Below, piece by piece: positions 27,301 to 35,055 of a stretch of DNA of 61,666 nt; positions within the stretch are counted from its first letter, which is position 1, and each line of letters starts with the position of its first letter. The position numbers and the translations under genes are program-made. Below the pieces are notes generated by a model, which ran no database searches, was not told where the DNA came from, and worked only from the letters and a program-made list of their open reading frames with translations. Origin of the DNA: an uncultured Prevotella sp. (lineage in GTDB: Bacteria; Bacteroidota; Bacteroidia; Bacteroidales; Bacteroidaceae); assembly GCA_946403845.1 (NCBI GenBank), contig CAMJBL010000013.1, positions 1 to 61,666 on the forward strand, given 5' to 3'.

Positions 27301-27721
27301 AGCCCAAACCCACAGCTGCAATCTCGCCACCGCCATATAAGCTATTATAGACCTTACCGCCAAACATCTGCACCTTGGTCTTCATCACCCTGGCTGCCGG
27401 ACCATAGCCACCTCCGAAGATATTACCCATTCCATGCTCCACGGTCTCATCATTGCCAATAGTGCCTTCATAGAAAACCACTGACGTAGAGCCGGCATCT
27501 TCACCACCAGTAAGGGTTACTGTAGTTGTTTCTGTAGAAGTTTCTGTAGTTGTTACAACAGTAATCTCCTTTGATTCAAGAATGGCTCCTCTTCGTCCGC
27601 CGCCATAGACGCTACCGCCAATGGTGATAGTATGTTGAGATTCCGCCTGCTGTTCTTGCCCTCGAACCGGTATAACGGCGAAGAGCATCATAAGGCTTAT
27701 TATGGTATATCTAATATTCAA
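21338..27721 (-). CDS. Giant surface protein with N-terminal VYGGG repeats and a C-terminal sorting-like domain
   Basis: About 2127 residues. The signal peptide (MNIRYTIISLMMLFAVIPVRG) is followed at once by about seven V(F/Y)GGG-type repeats (IGGSVYGGGRRG, MGNIFGGGYGP, YNSLYGGGE, MRDVFGGGRGF), a long unique middle, a GLUG-like part (LHGDGYTISGLGASLFNSL) and a C-terminal beta domain ending in AGIYIVNHKKIAVK, which resembles the C-terminal domains that send Bacteroidetes proteins to the type IX system. The start is TTG at 27721, overlapping the upstream stop in TTGA, so translation is probably coupled. Its repeats match those that end the next gene. It is the seventh gene of the fimbrial operon. 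A surface or tip adhesin role is inferred. Confidence 0.8.
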   Translation of the reverse strand: MNIRYTIISLMMLFAVIPVRGQEQQAESQHTITIGGSVYGGGRRGAILESKEITVVTTTETSTETTTVTLTGGEDAGSTSVVFYEGTIGNDETVEHGMGNIFGGGYGPAARVMKTKVQMFGGKVYNSLYGGGEIAAVGLGLMDPPIDKIPILREVKRQGTASVEMYRGHVMRDVFGGGRGFTETDGDGDISQERLYTDGYVFGSAKVRIYGGTIGTLENAQEDYGNVFGGGNVGFFYSGNEKKTVGVDADLKHNQFLDRGKSYYVIPKAKKNYNQASVEPEEWAKYKDDDFFADANDATLAREGELSIACEVLIEPWCRVKENVTINGQTYNAGSYITTEELDYLQYKTKTTESNNEVVTKVNTAEWGKLETDGITIWNAVFAGGNVSTGDDKVYAETTTVYGNVAVTINDLYFRDLVSIGTETGSMHVGGLYGDGNLTFADGYRELSLNTYGTDFYNLKSEVTPTEFEELNSREKNYYQMKYKCITTYPTEEHPQHKVGETITESIYNNLPESEKEYWESAGFRSKYAGRLLNTIQRTDFAGVFGSRLVLQGAMDRVLTKEGDQLNFEDYTINRVGELSFNKQLAPGASEGSDDCYGNYFGIYNQVHYLGALTSDVRFYEDDWEDTEDPDVTDPNQVYYNYKNYIIAHSNDEGDTKTDIKYKNLGTSKHLIALASGVALELKQEPTKGSSQSNWGMITGVIQLDLLNVTQGEGGGFVYARNEHGTATRYKVNGQDYVRTFLSPYNNSGKAATHEEYEYNKDVLLNIQTSGNFVKSKKNEYGEVQYIVDDCYPTHNQPSSSSQIDGPTKAHYWYIRGSKYAYNLYISAFTGAAKMYQGSKGIQLSTGAQGSLQLVGVYPGYYCNIGENDQPITVNDVEYRRGDPISWWDYHNYLDIPHDPNMGSFIADTDPAALSNFNNMNHENGFVLAFEFDDNQLNYWNPTTYPTPYNKVEKGPSFSTTAAGVYGKYHYAAGDLISATEVSRFSSTEGLTQHPYPDYMLCVQSLQLNSGGSLLLTKGELVAKADIPALVKKYRSIKLEIPEDQVVDVDPDYPNPPSDYTEAVSAINGRLDDYWQVTAEGDFGGTNYTLGTKYDAIDGWGMLSETDRKGTDTNPSTWRFNDDALDLLNDDAIARYKTEQNVTLTSSPQAIVSLYMSRDSRLMTLNENKNLTVHFKYTNGGEEEHHYINITIEFKDELPDVGALDAPDIVLPGTRIAFKQPKVVASYSIAGGGWEYYTSEQAATTHVGGTKFENGQTPFYWYQDGYYVNYYAETMYGRTYSENTVQIKVANSHDLKDVVESSNHLMIDKAGARDAKIYINDYTNSDPTKSESGVDLLKTLFDQSLDNTELDERVKGLANLDIILRSDLAPKEENSWTSSIGSGGSQCFAGDLHGDGYTISGLGASLFNSLCGNVYNLGVTGSFTGSGIADSGEGSVQNCWVSTTGSPNNNTKPVADGPTIVNSYYNNKYSSTNEGAIKKNDRFFYNGNVAYELNGFHLKHKNRSSEGNLEGLTANYVENRYADGDFIYADGTIPKPYVNEEDLRWDSENNKYKALDDDYIFFGQRLTYGYRSGMEHEDKPSRISEDMVNRVYRAPAYFQDAIAQKAYYNKDAIFAAKSADGVHEVYPGMTAIDFTGYNTTSTILDHDGLTDFINADLTQNLLVYADYVDDGDDNTEDDDDLLTRLLDSKELAYADYKKTTVRTAENDADITGDNSVGVVPDASVSPIKGHVVFKKTDSYLTNSDHFLVDCQDYFAPIPYQMATGKRMWYQRQPDNYAEKVEKTENQETIYKSIGWESLSLPFTAELVTTQKKGEITHFYAGEGETKGHEYWLRGYLGTGTLGDNIYEANFQYPAAGSSAKTVANTFLWDYYYSKESRQDENSDQYQPGSTQDDYHYYQNSRSYTNYPRVAANTPYIVGFPGETYYEFDLSGAFEAKHAKVKPAQFGAQTITFASDENASIPVTSNTAVTGQGYSFVPCFVAKDKSKLSSNVYLLNATETQENDPAGSIFEQVSDGDYTVPFRAYFTSSPSAAPTRGVIFASGDKAEIPIHDEPIPSEEIIADGKLIIRAGQGRITVTSHLEEAVPVSIVNISGITLRSFKIAPGETVVTPVHLAGIYIVNHKKIAVK

Positions 27722-28839
27722 TTTGAACTAATTTTTATTGTCGGGTTATCGAGGTCGTTGTCCGACAGGATATATAAATAGGTGGGAACTATCTTAAGAG
27801 TAATATTCTTAATTTGTCCGCGCGTACCAGAAATAACGGAACTAAGGGAGTTCACTGCTTTGCGAGTTGCAAGAAGTTGCGGTGTAGGCGTTGCCTTGTC
27901 ATAGACGTCGTAGGTACATGCAATCGATAAATTGGAAATAACAGAAGGGAAAAAACAACTGGTAGAGATGGCATTTGCTGCAGCTGTTCCTGATCCCATT
28001 GTACTAATATCCACACCATCGTCGTTACTATCAACATCATCAATACTTACATCAAAGAGAACAATTGTAGTAGATGCATCGTCGGTACTGGTTGTTGCCG
28101 TCACAGAAGTGATAGGCGTTACCCCAGAATTACCTGCAGTTAAGTTAATCGTAAGATTCAACTTTTTGGTCAAGTCAGATATCAGTTCGATTTTCTTCAA
28201 TTTGATGGTACGCAACTTGGCATAGTCAGCATCTATTGAGAAACTGAATGACACCGCGGTATAGAGATGGTCGAGCAAAAGATGAACATTATCTTGACCA
28301 TCAACTTTCCGACCTACATATTCGAAATTGCCCTCGGTGACAGCCCACGCTGTAGCTGGATCGGACACTCCCTGCACACCTACGATAACCAGCGGATCAT
28401 TACCTGACTTAGCGACAGGCTCTACGCCATTGATAGAAAAAACTGCATCCTGTGAGAAAACGGTAGTAGTGGTGACACTACATACGGCGTTGTCGCTTGG
28501 GAGCAAAGCGCCATAAAGATAATATGACTGAACATCCCATACTTTTGCTGCAGGATAAGGAGTCCATTCTGAAGAGTTATTATATCTGTATGTCCCAACA
28601 GAGGTCACATCAACACCCGAAGTGAGGGCCAACCATAGTTTAGCACCTTCGGGAATGACATAATCATCATCAATGACAATAGACCTCGTAGATACAGATA
28701 ATTCGGTTCCCTCCTGAGGTTGGACATCTGGGATGTCGGTGGTATCGTCAGACGAGCAGGCGGTCATGATGACACCAAATGCTATCATCCATAGCATCTC
28801 GCACACATAATGATATATAGAGCCTCTCGTCATCATCAT
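27718..28839 (-). CDS. Minor fimbrillin-like lipoprotein
   Basis: A protein of 373 residues. The lipoprotein signal (WMIAFGVIMTACSSDD) has its lipobox Cys near residue 28. The body looks like a fimbrillin-family (Mfa-like) subunit: two beta-sandwich halves, YYLYGALLPSD in the first, HLLLDHLYTAVSFSFSID at the domain boundary, and GTRGQIKNITLKIVPTY before the end. Such subunits are lipidated, exported, trimmed and polymerised by strand exchange. The position between another minor subunit and the giant proteins suggests a tip or adaptor subunit; that is inference. The ATG at 28839 lies 6 bases after the previous stop, and the end overlaps the start of the giant gene by 4 bases. Confidence 0.7.
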   Translation of the reverse strand: MMMTRGSIYHYVCEMLWMIAFGVIMTACSSDDTTDIPDVQPQEGTELSVSTRSIVIDDDYVIPEGAKLWLALTSGVDVTSVGTYRYNNSSEWTPYPAAKVWDVQSYYLYGALLPSDNAVCSVTTTTVFSQDAVFSINGVEPVAKSGNDPLVIVGVQGVSDPATAWAVTEGNFEYVGRKVDGQDNVHLLLDHLYTAVSFSFSIDADYAKLRTIKLKKIELISDLTKKLNLTINLTAGNSGVTPITSVTATTSTDDASTTIVLFDVSIDDVDSNDDGVDISTMGSGTAAANAISTSCFFPSVISNLSIACTYDVYDKATPTPQLLATRKAVNSLSSVISGTRGQIKNITLKIVPTYLYILSDNDLDNPTIKISSN

Positions 28840-28845
28840 TTCTTA

Positions 28846-30078
28846 TTACCAATTATACACCTCATGTGAATCCGGATCTGATTGCGGATCATCTATTGAC
28901 TGCCAGTCTTTGACCTTGACAGTCACGACATTCAAGCCTACTCCATATTTGAAATAGGCATATACTATCCAAGTGTGGTTGCGCCCGAAGTCGCCAGCAT
29001 CCCGCAGTGAGAAAGTGGCAGTTCGATCACCATCATAAGTAATAACACCTGTGATTTGCTTGTCAGACTCACGAAGATAATATGTTCCTAAGTCGTTGAG
29101 GTCATTAGCTGTAATACCTTCTGCTATGAGAGTTTCATAGGCTTGGCCTGACTGATCTGTCCATTCATAATTCGAAGGATCCTTGTCATCAGATGTTATG
29201 GGACTGATTGCTGTAGATGTGTTCATGATAGTCTTATTACCACTTTCATAAGTGTCGCCTACTTTGAATCGAGTTCCACTGCCGCCTGCTGCCGAATAAT
29301 CATCGTCAAGGAACAGGTACTCACTTGTGGGGAAGGTAGCTCCATCAATAGAGATATTATCTACCGTATGACCAACATCGTTCTTTGAACTACAGAAAAC
29401 AAAGTGGACTTTCGAGACTGCTCGGACAAGCTTAACATTAGTCAGCTGATTTGTAGATTTAGAACCAACTCCAAACACAGGGGATGTGCCAAAAACTTCC
29501 AGATTCTTCCTGACGCCTGACATAGGCAGACCAACACCATTGGGTATAGTCTTCACAACAGACTCTACAGATTTGATTCCGAATTTTGTATCACCGATCA
29601 TGGCGGCATCCAACTCATCACGGGTGGAATTGCCATCCAACTCCAAACCACAATTCGATTCTGTCACGTTCGCCATCACATAGACATCGACGTTAGGCTG
29701 TCTTGTGACAAAAGAAGGATCTGTAATGTTCATCAAAACCTCAGTGCCATTGGCTGCTCCTGAAATGTCTATATTGTCGAGACTGATATAGCCGACAATA
29801 GCGCCATCCTTATCAGCGTCTTGGTCGCCAGCCTCATGGTGTTCAAACACCCAAACTTGTAAAGTATGGATCGTGCTTTCTCCCTCGAGTGGAGACACAT
29901 TGGGAGTAGCATTATCAGCACGGGTTACGATGGGATGGTCGGGCGGGAAAACGTATATTTTGAGTACAGCCTTTTCACTCTGAACGTCATCACCCGACGA
30001 GCAAGCCACGAGCATCATGAGCAACATCAGTATGCCGCTCAATTGCCATCTCTTATATCTCTTACTCGTTCTCATCAT
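28846..30078 (-). CDS. Fimbrial minor subunit lipoprotein, fimbrillin family
   Basis: A protein of 410 residues. The lipoprotein signal is SGILMLLMMLVACSSGDD with lipobox LVAC. Next comes a first beta domain typical of FimA/Mfa-like subunits (STIHTLQVWVFEHHEAG, VDVYVMANVTES, GVGLPMSGVRKNLEVFG) and a second domain with KVHFVFCS and ISIDGATFPTSEYLF. The LPMSG segment at the domain junction recurs in many Bacteroidales fimbrillins. It may be the equivalent of the accessory tip proteins (Mfa3-Mfa4) of the Porphyromonas mfa locus. It starts 12 bases after the stop of the preceding fimbrillin, so it is part of the same operon. Subunit position in the fibre cannot be read from the sequence. Confidence 0.75.
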   Translation of the reverse strand: MMRTSKRYKRWQLSGILMLLMMLVACSSGDDVQSEKAVLKIYVFPPDHPIVTRADNATPNVSPLEGESTIHTLQVWVFEHHEAGDQDADKDGAIVGYISLDNIDISGAANGTEVLMNITDPSFVTRQPNVDVYVMANVTESNCGLELDGNSTRDELDAAMIGDTKFGIKSVESVVKTIPNGVGLPMSGVRKNLEVFGTSPVFGVGSKSTNQLTNVKLVRAVSKVHFVFCSSKNDVGHTVDNISIDGATFPTSEYLFLDDDYSAAGGSGTRFKVGDTYESGNKTIMNTSTAISPITSDDKDPSNYEWTDQSGQAYETLIAEGITANDLNDLGTYYLRESDKQITGVITYDGDRTATFSLRDAGDFGRNHTWIVYAYFKYGVGLNVVTVKVKDWQSIDDPQSDPDSHEVYNW

Positions 30079-30090
30079 CTATTGTCATCA

Positions 30091-31926
30091 CTATTGTAAT
30101 ACCACCGTCGTTGGTTCGGCAGCAATCCAGTTTGTCATCACTTCCACACCGACTACTAAATGGCTCGAAAGAATATTAGGTAGTACATTGTAGGCTCCTG
30201 CCAAAGAATTCACTGTGAGTTTCACTTCGGTGGTATAGGCTTTGGTAAATACACGACCAGCACTTATAGCGTCACCGCCAGTACCTGCATTATATGGAAT
30301 CGTGCCCACCAAATAAAAGCGGGTATCGGGATAGATAATCTCGTTGTTAACGCCATAGAATTGCGATCCACTCTTATTCTCAAATTCCAGGATAATCGTC
30401 ATATTTTCTTCGTCGTTGGTCTGAAGAACCAGTGTGTTGGCCATCTCTTGAAACGAGGTTGTCAGATAATGGACATAGGTATCATGTTCATCATCATATT
30501 CGTTTACCTCGCTATCATAGACGAACTTCACATTTTCATCAGAAGTAGTCGTTGGCTCAAATTGGTAATCAACAGCCCGCTGCCCTCCCACGATGACGCC
30601 AGTCAAAGGGAAATTATTATCCATTGTAACATCTTGACCATTTACATCTGTAAAAGATCCTGCAGCCTGGGCTATCACTTGGAGATGTGCCACAGCATAT
30701 TGTACAGGATCTTTTAAGGCTACTGCCTTTGTCGTGCCTGTTACTGTAGTTATATCATCATCAGGGTCAGCGTTTACAAATTCTGCTGCAGACAAAAAAC
30801 CTGCCCATGTAGTATTGGTTCCATATAATGACTGATAATCTACCTGAGACTCTTTACACCTAACGTCACTATTAACAAAGTAATACAATTCAGGTGGATA
30901 TACATAGCGCGATATGGAGTTGATGTTTGCAAGGGTTGTGGTTTGAGTCTGAGGGACAAAAGAACCAGTGGTCGTATTCCCATTAGTAGTTTCTACCCAT
31001 TGCAATACGGCAGCTCCATCCGGTAGATCATAATTGCGGGGATAAGTAGATGTAATAGAGCTCGGATCACCAATTAGTGTAAGGATTCGATCTTTAAGCT
31101 TCTTGGCAACTGAACCTTCATCAAATGATTGGTTTTCAAGCGCAGACTTTAAAAGACTGGCCCACTTCTTGACGTTAGTGGCTGAGCCAGCAAGAACTTG
31201 ACCTGTAGAAGCTTTGTTAACGTTATTTGTAAAGTTCTGAAAGAGTATCTTCAGTGTCGGATTATCATAATATGTCCGCCAATAATAGGTATTACCTGAC
31301 ACCTCTACTGACGCATTAGCAATAGCAGTCAAATAGTTAGCTAGTGCCCAGGCATCATCATAATCACTTGGGGTCTCTGGATTGGAGCCTGGGTTGTCAC
31401 CTATATCTTCGTTCGCAAGCATACTGACAGGCGAGAAGGATATCTTTGACATATCGGTTTCGGCGGTAATCGCGGGGAAGCTTGCTGACGGAGTGTTATT
31501 ATAAGACACAGTCAGACTACCATTATGGGCTTTTGAATCGACTGGATCATCTGCCTGCGCCTTGGCATAGACTATACATTTATTGACTCCTGGTGACATA
31601 TCGCAGCTGCCATAATGGTAGAACTTCGCTGTAGGATTTGTGGATGACGGTTTGTCAACGACAGTCTCATTGCTGAAAGTCTGGATATCGGGCGTTTCGT
31701 TAATCATTGGAATGATGCTGAGAATATCGTACGTGCGAGCAGAATTGATCTGCACCACAGCATCGGCCATACGTGTCTTGTTGGAGGAAGAGCCTGATAG
31801 CGTAAAGGCTAAATCAACCCTGACAGGGGCACCGCTTACGACTACCTCTTCATGGTCATGATCATAGCAACCTGTCAACATCACAATGACAAACGCTAAA
31901 AGCCATATGTCAAATCTTCTCTTCAC
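30091..31926 (-). CDS. Second Mfa1-type fimbrillin (paralogue of the 33131-35020 product)
   Basis: I use the GTG at 31926, which gives MKRRFDIWLLAFVIVMLTGC, a perfect lipoprotein signal, and starts 10 bases after the upstream stop; the longer frame would overlap the previous gene by 50 bases and spoil the signal. The product has 611 residues. It shares with the first fimbrillin of the operon the order LYYFVNSD, DPVQYAVAHLQ, FPLTGVIVGGQRAVDYQFEP and the final strand region, although the ending differs (NWIAAEPTTVVLQ instead of LDWQPGITFTYTF). A different donor strand would fit a minor or adaptor role. The duplication inside one operon is visible directly; the role is inferred. Confidence 0.75.
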   Translation of the reverse strand: MKRRFDIWLLAFVIVMLTGCYDHDHEEVVVSGAPVRVDLAFTLSGSSSNKTRMADAVVQINSARTYDILSIIPMINETPDIQTFSNETVVDKPSSTNPTAKFYHYGSCDMSPGVNKCIVYAKAQADDPVDSKAHNGSLTVSYNNTPSASFPAITAETDMSKISFSPVSMLANEDIGDNPGSNPETPSDYDDAWALANYLTAIANASVEVSGNTYYWRTYYDNPTLKILFQNFTNNVNKASTGQVLAGSATNVKKWASLLKSALENQSFDEGSVAKKLKDRILTLIGDPSSITSTYPRNYDLPDGAAVLQWVETTNGNTTTGSFVPQTQTTTLANINSISRYVYPPELYYFVNSDVRCKESQVDYQSLYGTNTTWAGFLSAAEFVNADPDDDITTVTGTTKAVALKDPVQYAVAHLQVIAQAAGSFTDVNGQDVTMDNNFPLTGVIVGGQRAVDYQFEPTTTSDENVKFVYDSEVNEYDDEHDTYVHYLTTSFQEMANTLVLQTNDEENMTIILEFENKSGSQFYGVNNEIIYPDTRFYLVGTIPYNAGTGGDAISAGRVFTKAYTTEVKLTVNSLAGAYNVLPNILSSHLVVGVEVMTNWIAAEPTTVVLQ

Positions 31927-31936
31927 TATCCAATAA

Positions 31937-33001
31937 TTATATTTGTGGATGAAATTCTCCCCCGGGTTTCCAGTCGAGCGTAACACTCACACCCACCTCA
32001 GAGGTTGTTGGCACAAAATCACCGTTCTCACCAATGTAACCTTTGATAATAGTCAACTCACCTGCCTCCTGCGCATTATTGATGTTAAGTATAGACTCGG
32101 TGTAGGTTTCGTCTGATCTTGTATTTCCCGATTCAGAATGGGGAACATAGACCCGGAACTGCCACAGTGTTTCCTTGCCAGTGTCGCCGATAAATGGTTC
32201 TTCCGTCTCGATGATGGTACGCGTCGGGGATTCGGTAGGCTCGCTGGGCATACGCGACGGGAATGTCACGCAACAATAGCCCCGTTCACTGCTACCGCCC
32301 TCTGGCTTCAACATCGTCGTGGTGACGATGGGCGACTGCTTCGGAAAGACAAACGCACTATCGCAGATGTTGAAGCCTGTGGCAAAACCCGTGGCAAAGA
32401 CCTTGATGCCGTCGGTATTATGATTCCTTGGATCGATAATCAGACAGGCTGCACAATTGGCCATATACAGACGCACCTTAAAGTCTTGATCGACCCCCTC
32501 TAAAACCTCCATCGGCTGACGGGCCGTAAAGAGGCCCGTAGCATGGGAACTGATGGTGTCGCGAGCCACTTGCTGGAGCATCGAAGGATGACAATATTCG
32601 TCTTTCTCCAAACTAACCAGATCGTTGTCCACAATGTTCGCAACCGCCAGATGCATATACTGCCGCATGGGCAGGTTCAGGGTGTACGAAGCCTCGTTAG
32701 CATCCATGATATGACTATCATGCTTCAGACGCACAGAGTCGCCAACAGTATCGTAGAACGATAGATCGACATCATGCGCATAGTCGGTAAAGATGCCTGA
32801 CAGATAATCTCGAAGGGCTTTCGCCATCTCGAGATCCATCTGTGTCGTCAATTGCGTCTCAATCTCGGTGGACATATTCGTCACAAGCCTCATCTCATAG
32901 TCGACCTTTGCCTGCACGCCACAATCGCTCTGATCCTCATCGATCATAGAACAAGAGGATAAAAGTAAAAAGGAAAAGATGTAAGTCAAAAACTTTTTCA
33001 T
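31937..33001 (-). CDS. FimB/Mfa2-family fimbrial anchor lipoprotein
   Basis: A protein of 354 residues. The signal MKKFLTYIFSFLLLSSC is followed by SMIDEDQSDCGVQAKVDYEMRL, typical of the Mfa2/FimB group. Known members sit in the outer membrane, terminate and anchor the fimbria and control its length. Further marks are LNLPMRQYMHLAVANI and a final strand VGVSVTLDWKPG shared with the major subunit. It follows the major fimbrillin after a 129-base gap that contains a strong stem-loop and precedes the second fimbrillin by 10 bases. The order major subunit then anchor matches the Porphyromonas mfa1-mfa2 pair. Confidence 0.85.
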   Translation of the reverse strand: MKKFLTYIFSFLLLSSCSMIDEDQSDCGVQAKVDYEMRLVTNMSTEIETQLTTQMDLEMAKALRDYLSGIFTDYAHDVDLSFYDTVGDSVRLKHDSHIMDANEASYTLNLPMRQYMHLAVANIVDNDLVSLEKDEYCHPSMLQQVARDTISSHATGLFTARQPMEVLEGVDQDFKVRLYMANCAACLIIDPRNHNTDGIKVFATGFATGFNICDSAFVFPKQSPIVTTTMLKPEGGSSERGYCCVTFPSRMPSEPTESPTRTIIETEEPFIGDTGKETLWQFRVYVPHSESGNTRSDETYTESILNINNAQEAGELTIIKGYIGENGDFVPTTSEVGVSVTLDWKPGGEFHPQI

Positions 33002-33060
33002 TTCACTATTTGCAGGCTTGTCGTATTAATTAATGGGTACCTTGTCTTTTGTCCCAAGTT

Positions 33061-33111
33061 GAAGTCGAAAGTGATAACGAGGTACTGCCGTCATTATCAC
33101 TTCACGACTTC
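33061..33111 (-). promoter_or_regulatory. Stem-loop between the major fimbrillin and anchor genes
   Basis: GAAGTCGAAAGTGATAACGA (33061-33080) pairs with 33091-33111 with few mismatches and a 10-base loop. On the transcribed strand no T-run follows. It may protect the 3' end of the major-subunit message or attenuate read-through, giving more major subunit than anchor. Confidence 0.6.
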
Positions 33112-33130
33112 ATCAAATCCTCAATCCTAA

Positions 33131-35020
33131 TTAGAATGTATAGGTAAATGTTATACCTGGCTGCCAATCAAGATTGACAGAGAAACCAAGTTCCAACTGC
33201 GGTGTACGAAGGTCAGGAATGGTGGTATAGGCATTTGCGAAGCCTTCAGGATCATCTGAATCACCATCATTGTTATTATCTGGCGAACCAGCACCGATGG
33301 TGAAAGTAACAATAGTATTAAAGTCCTGTTTAAATACCCTGTTTCCAGTATTATTCACATTCGAAACCGTATTTCCTGTTGCAACATTTGATGTCGGATC
33401 AAGTTTTGCAATCATATAGAACTTACATCCTGCCTTTACAATACCATCAATTCCCTGGAAATCTTTGGTGGAATTATTCATGAACTCCAAGGCTATATAA
33501 ACAGCTGTATTTGGGGCAGTCTCTAAAGCTAACGTGTAATTTGGCCCTGCAGCAGTTGTCTTTGTAATATTAGCTGATGTAGACGGACTCGAGGTATTAA
33601 TAGTCTTGTCATAAATCGTATACTCCTTAGCTCCTGTTGTTGTAAATGGTTCAAATTTATAGTCTACTGCCTTCTGACCACCAATCAGCACACCAGTCAA
33701 TCGGAATCCTTCAGCAGGAATCGTCACTTCTTCGCCCTTACGATCATAATAATTGGTCTCACTCAAAGCACTGACAGTGGCATCAAGGCGCCCAACTGCA
33801 TATTGAATTGGTTTTGTAATGGCAACCGACCTTGTAGCAGTTGAAACCTCATCTCCTGATGTGTACTTGCCGAGAATCGTTGTCCAGGTATCTGTTGTCG
33901 TGTAATCCGCTATACGCGAAGTATTGGACGTCTTAATGTCACTATCTACATAGTAATACAGAGAGGCCGGATAAGTAATATCACTCATTTTGATGACGCC
34001 AAAGTCTGTAACGTCATATCCAAAGTTTGACTCCGTAACAGCAGTAGCCGACTTTGCCGCTGTGGTTGTTGTTGTCCACGTTAGTGCTGCTGCGCCTTCT
34101 GGCATAGAATTATTATCAGTACCAGGATAACCATTTAATGAACTATCAAAAGTCAAAGTACCTGTAGAACCTGTATCTGTAGCTTTCGTTAGGATAGCTG
34201 TTGTGATGGCTTTTGAAATCTTGTCGGTATTACGATAAACTGATGTGTACAAGTCCTGGACAGCAGCCTGGATATAAGAAGAAGCGCCTGGTTTCATCGA
34301 AGTAAAGTTGGTATAAAGCTGACCTAATGCAGCACTATACCATGATTCATTTTTATTAGCTTCAAGAGCACACTTATACCATGCTATTTCCGTATCTGTG
34401 TTATCTGCAGCAGCAGCAATAGCAGTAACGTATGCAGCCAATGCATTGGCTGTAGTAGTTACAGGAGTTGCTTTTATTGGAGTCGGAGAAAATGAAATCT
34501 CACTTGTCTCACCAGTCAAACCTGCTGCTGTAAGATAACCGTTTTCAAAGCCGTCCTCACCTTTTGCCTTACCATAAAAGATGAAAGCAGAAGTAGAAAC
34601 AGGAATGGTAACATCATTGTAAAGTACGGCATTACTACCCGCAAGCAGTTTTTTTCCTTCTGGAATAGAGTTTGCATCAGTATTTGCGGCACCCTCTGGT
34701 CTGACAATCGTATTGGCTGCCAAATTGATGTTTTCACCAAGGCGAGTATCACGTGCCGTGGCACTGAAGAAAGGTATCAAGACAATGTTCTGCATACCAC
34801 GGAAATCGTCAATAGATTGCGATTTTTGTACCACAGAACTGCTTTGACGAGTCGCTGTTTTATCCCAAGGCAGAGAGATGGTAAACTGCGTTTTCACAGC
34901 CTTACCGTCATACGTAGGATTTACATCCTCCAATTCATCGCTTGACTGGCAAGCGGAGAAACTTACTGCGCCAACGAGTGCTATCGCGCTCAGAATGGCA
35001 TACTTAAAATTCTTTTTCAT
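33131..35020 (-). CDS. Mfa1-family major fimbrillin lipoprotein
   Basis: A protein of 629 residues. It has signal and lipobox MKKNFKYAILSAIALVGAVSFSAC, then the Mfa1-type start SSDELEDVNPTYDGKAVKTQ and FTISLPW. Two beta domains follow, with LYYYVDSDIKTS, FRLTGVLIGGQKAVDYKFEP and the C-terminal donor-strand region LGFSVNLDWQPGITFTYTF. Family members are exported as lipoproteins, trimmed at an Arg in the first domain and polymerised into type V fimbriae. It is about 60 residues longer than P. gingivalis Mfa1, with an Ala/Thr-rich middle. It is the second gene of the operon, 35 bases after the DUF3575 gene, and is followed by a stem-loop. Confidence 0.85.
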   Translation of the reverse strand: MKKNFKYAILSAIALVGAVSFSACQSSDELEDVNPTYDGKAVKTQFTISLPWDKTATRQSSSVVQKSQSIDDFRGMQNIVLIPFFSATARDTRLGENINLAANTIVRPEGAANTDANSIPEGKKLLAGSNAVLYNDVTIPVSTSAFIFYGKAKGEDGFENGYLTAAGLTGETSEISFSPTPIKATPVTTTANALAAYVTAIAAAADNTDTEIAWYKCALEANKNESWYSAALGQLYTNFTSMKPGASSYIQAAVQDLYTSVYRNTDKISKAITTAILTKATDTGSTGTLTFDSSLNGYPGTDNNSMPEGAAALTWTTTTTAAKSATAVTESNFGYDVTDFGVIKMSDITYPASLYYYVDSDIKTSNTSRIADYTTTDTWTTILGKYTSGDEVSTATRSVAITKPIQYAVGRLDATVSALSETNYYDRKGEEVTIPAEGFRLTGVLIGGQKAVDYKFEPFTTTGAKEYTIYDKTINTSSPSTSANITKTTAAGPNYTLALETAPNTAVYIALEFMNNSTKDFQGIDGIVKAGCKFYMIAKLDPTSNVATGNTVSNVNNTGNRVFKQDFNTIVTFTIGAGSPDNNNDGDSDDPEGFANAYTTIPDLRTPQLELGFSVNLDWQPGITFTYTF

Positions 35021-35055
35021 ACTTTCGATAGTTTTTATTTATTATTATTCATATT

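Noticed and set aside
11739..27721. Diversity-generating retroelement acting on the giant adhesins
   Set aside because: No reverse transcriptase gene or template/variable repeat pair is seen in the window.
31927..31986. Upstream GTG start at 31986 for the second fimbrillin
   Set aside because: It would overlap the anchor gene by 50 bases and place 20 polar residues before the lipoprotein signal; the GTG at 31926 gives a perfect signal peptide.
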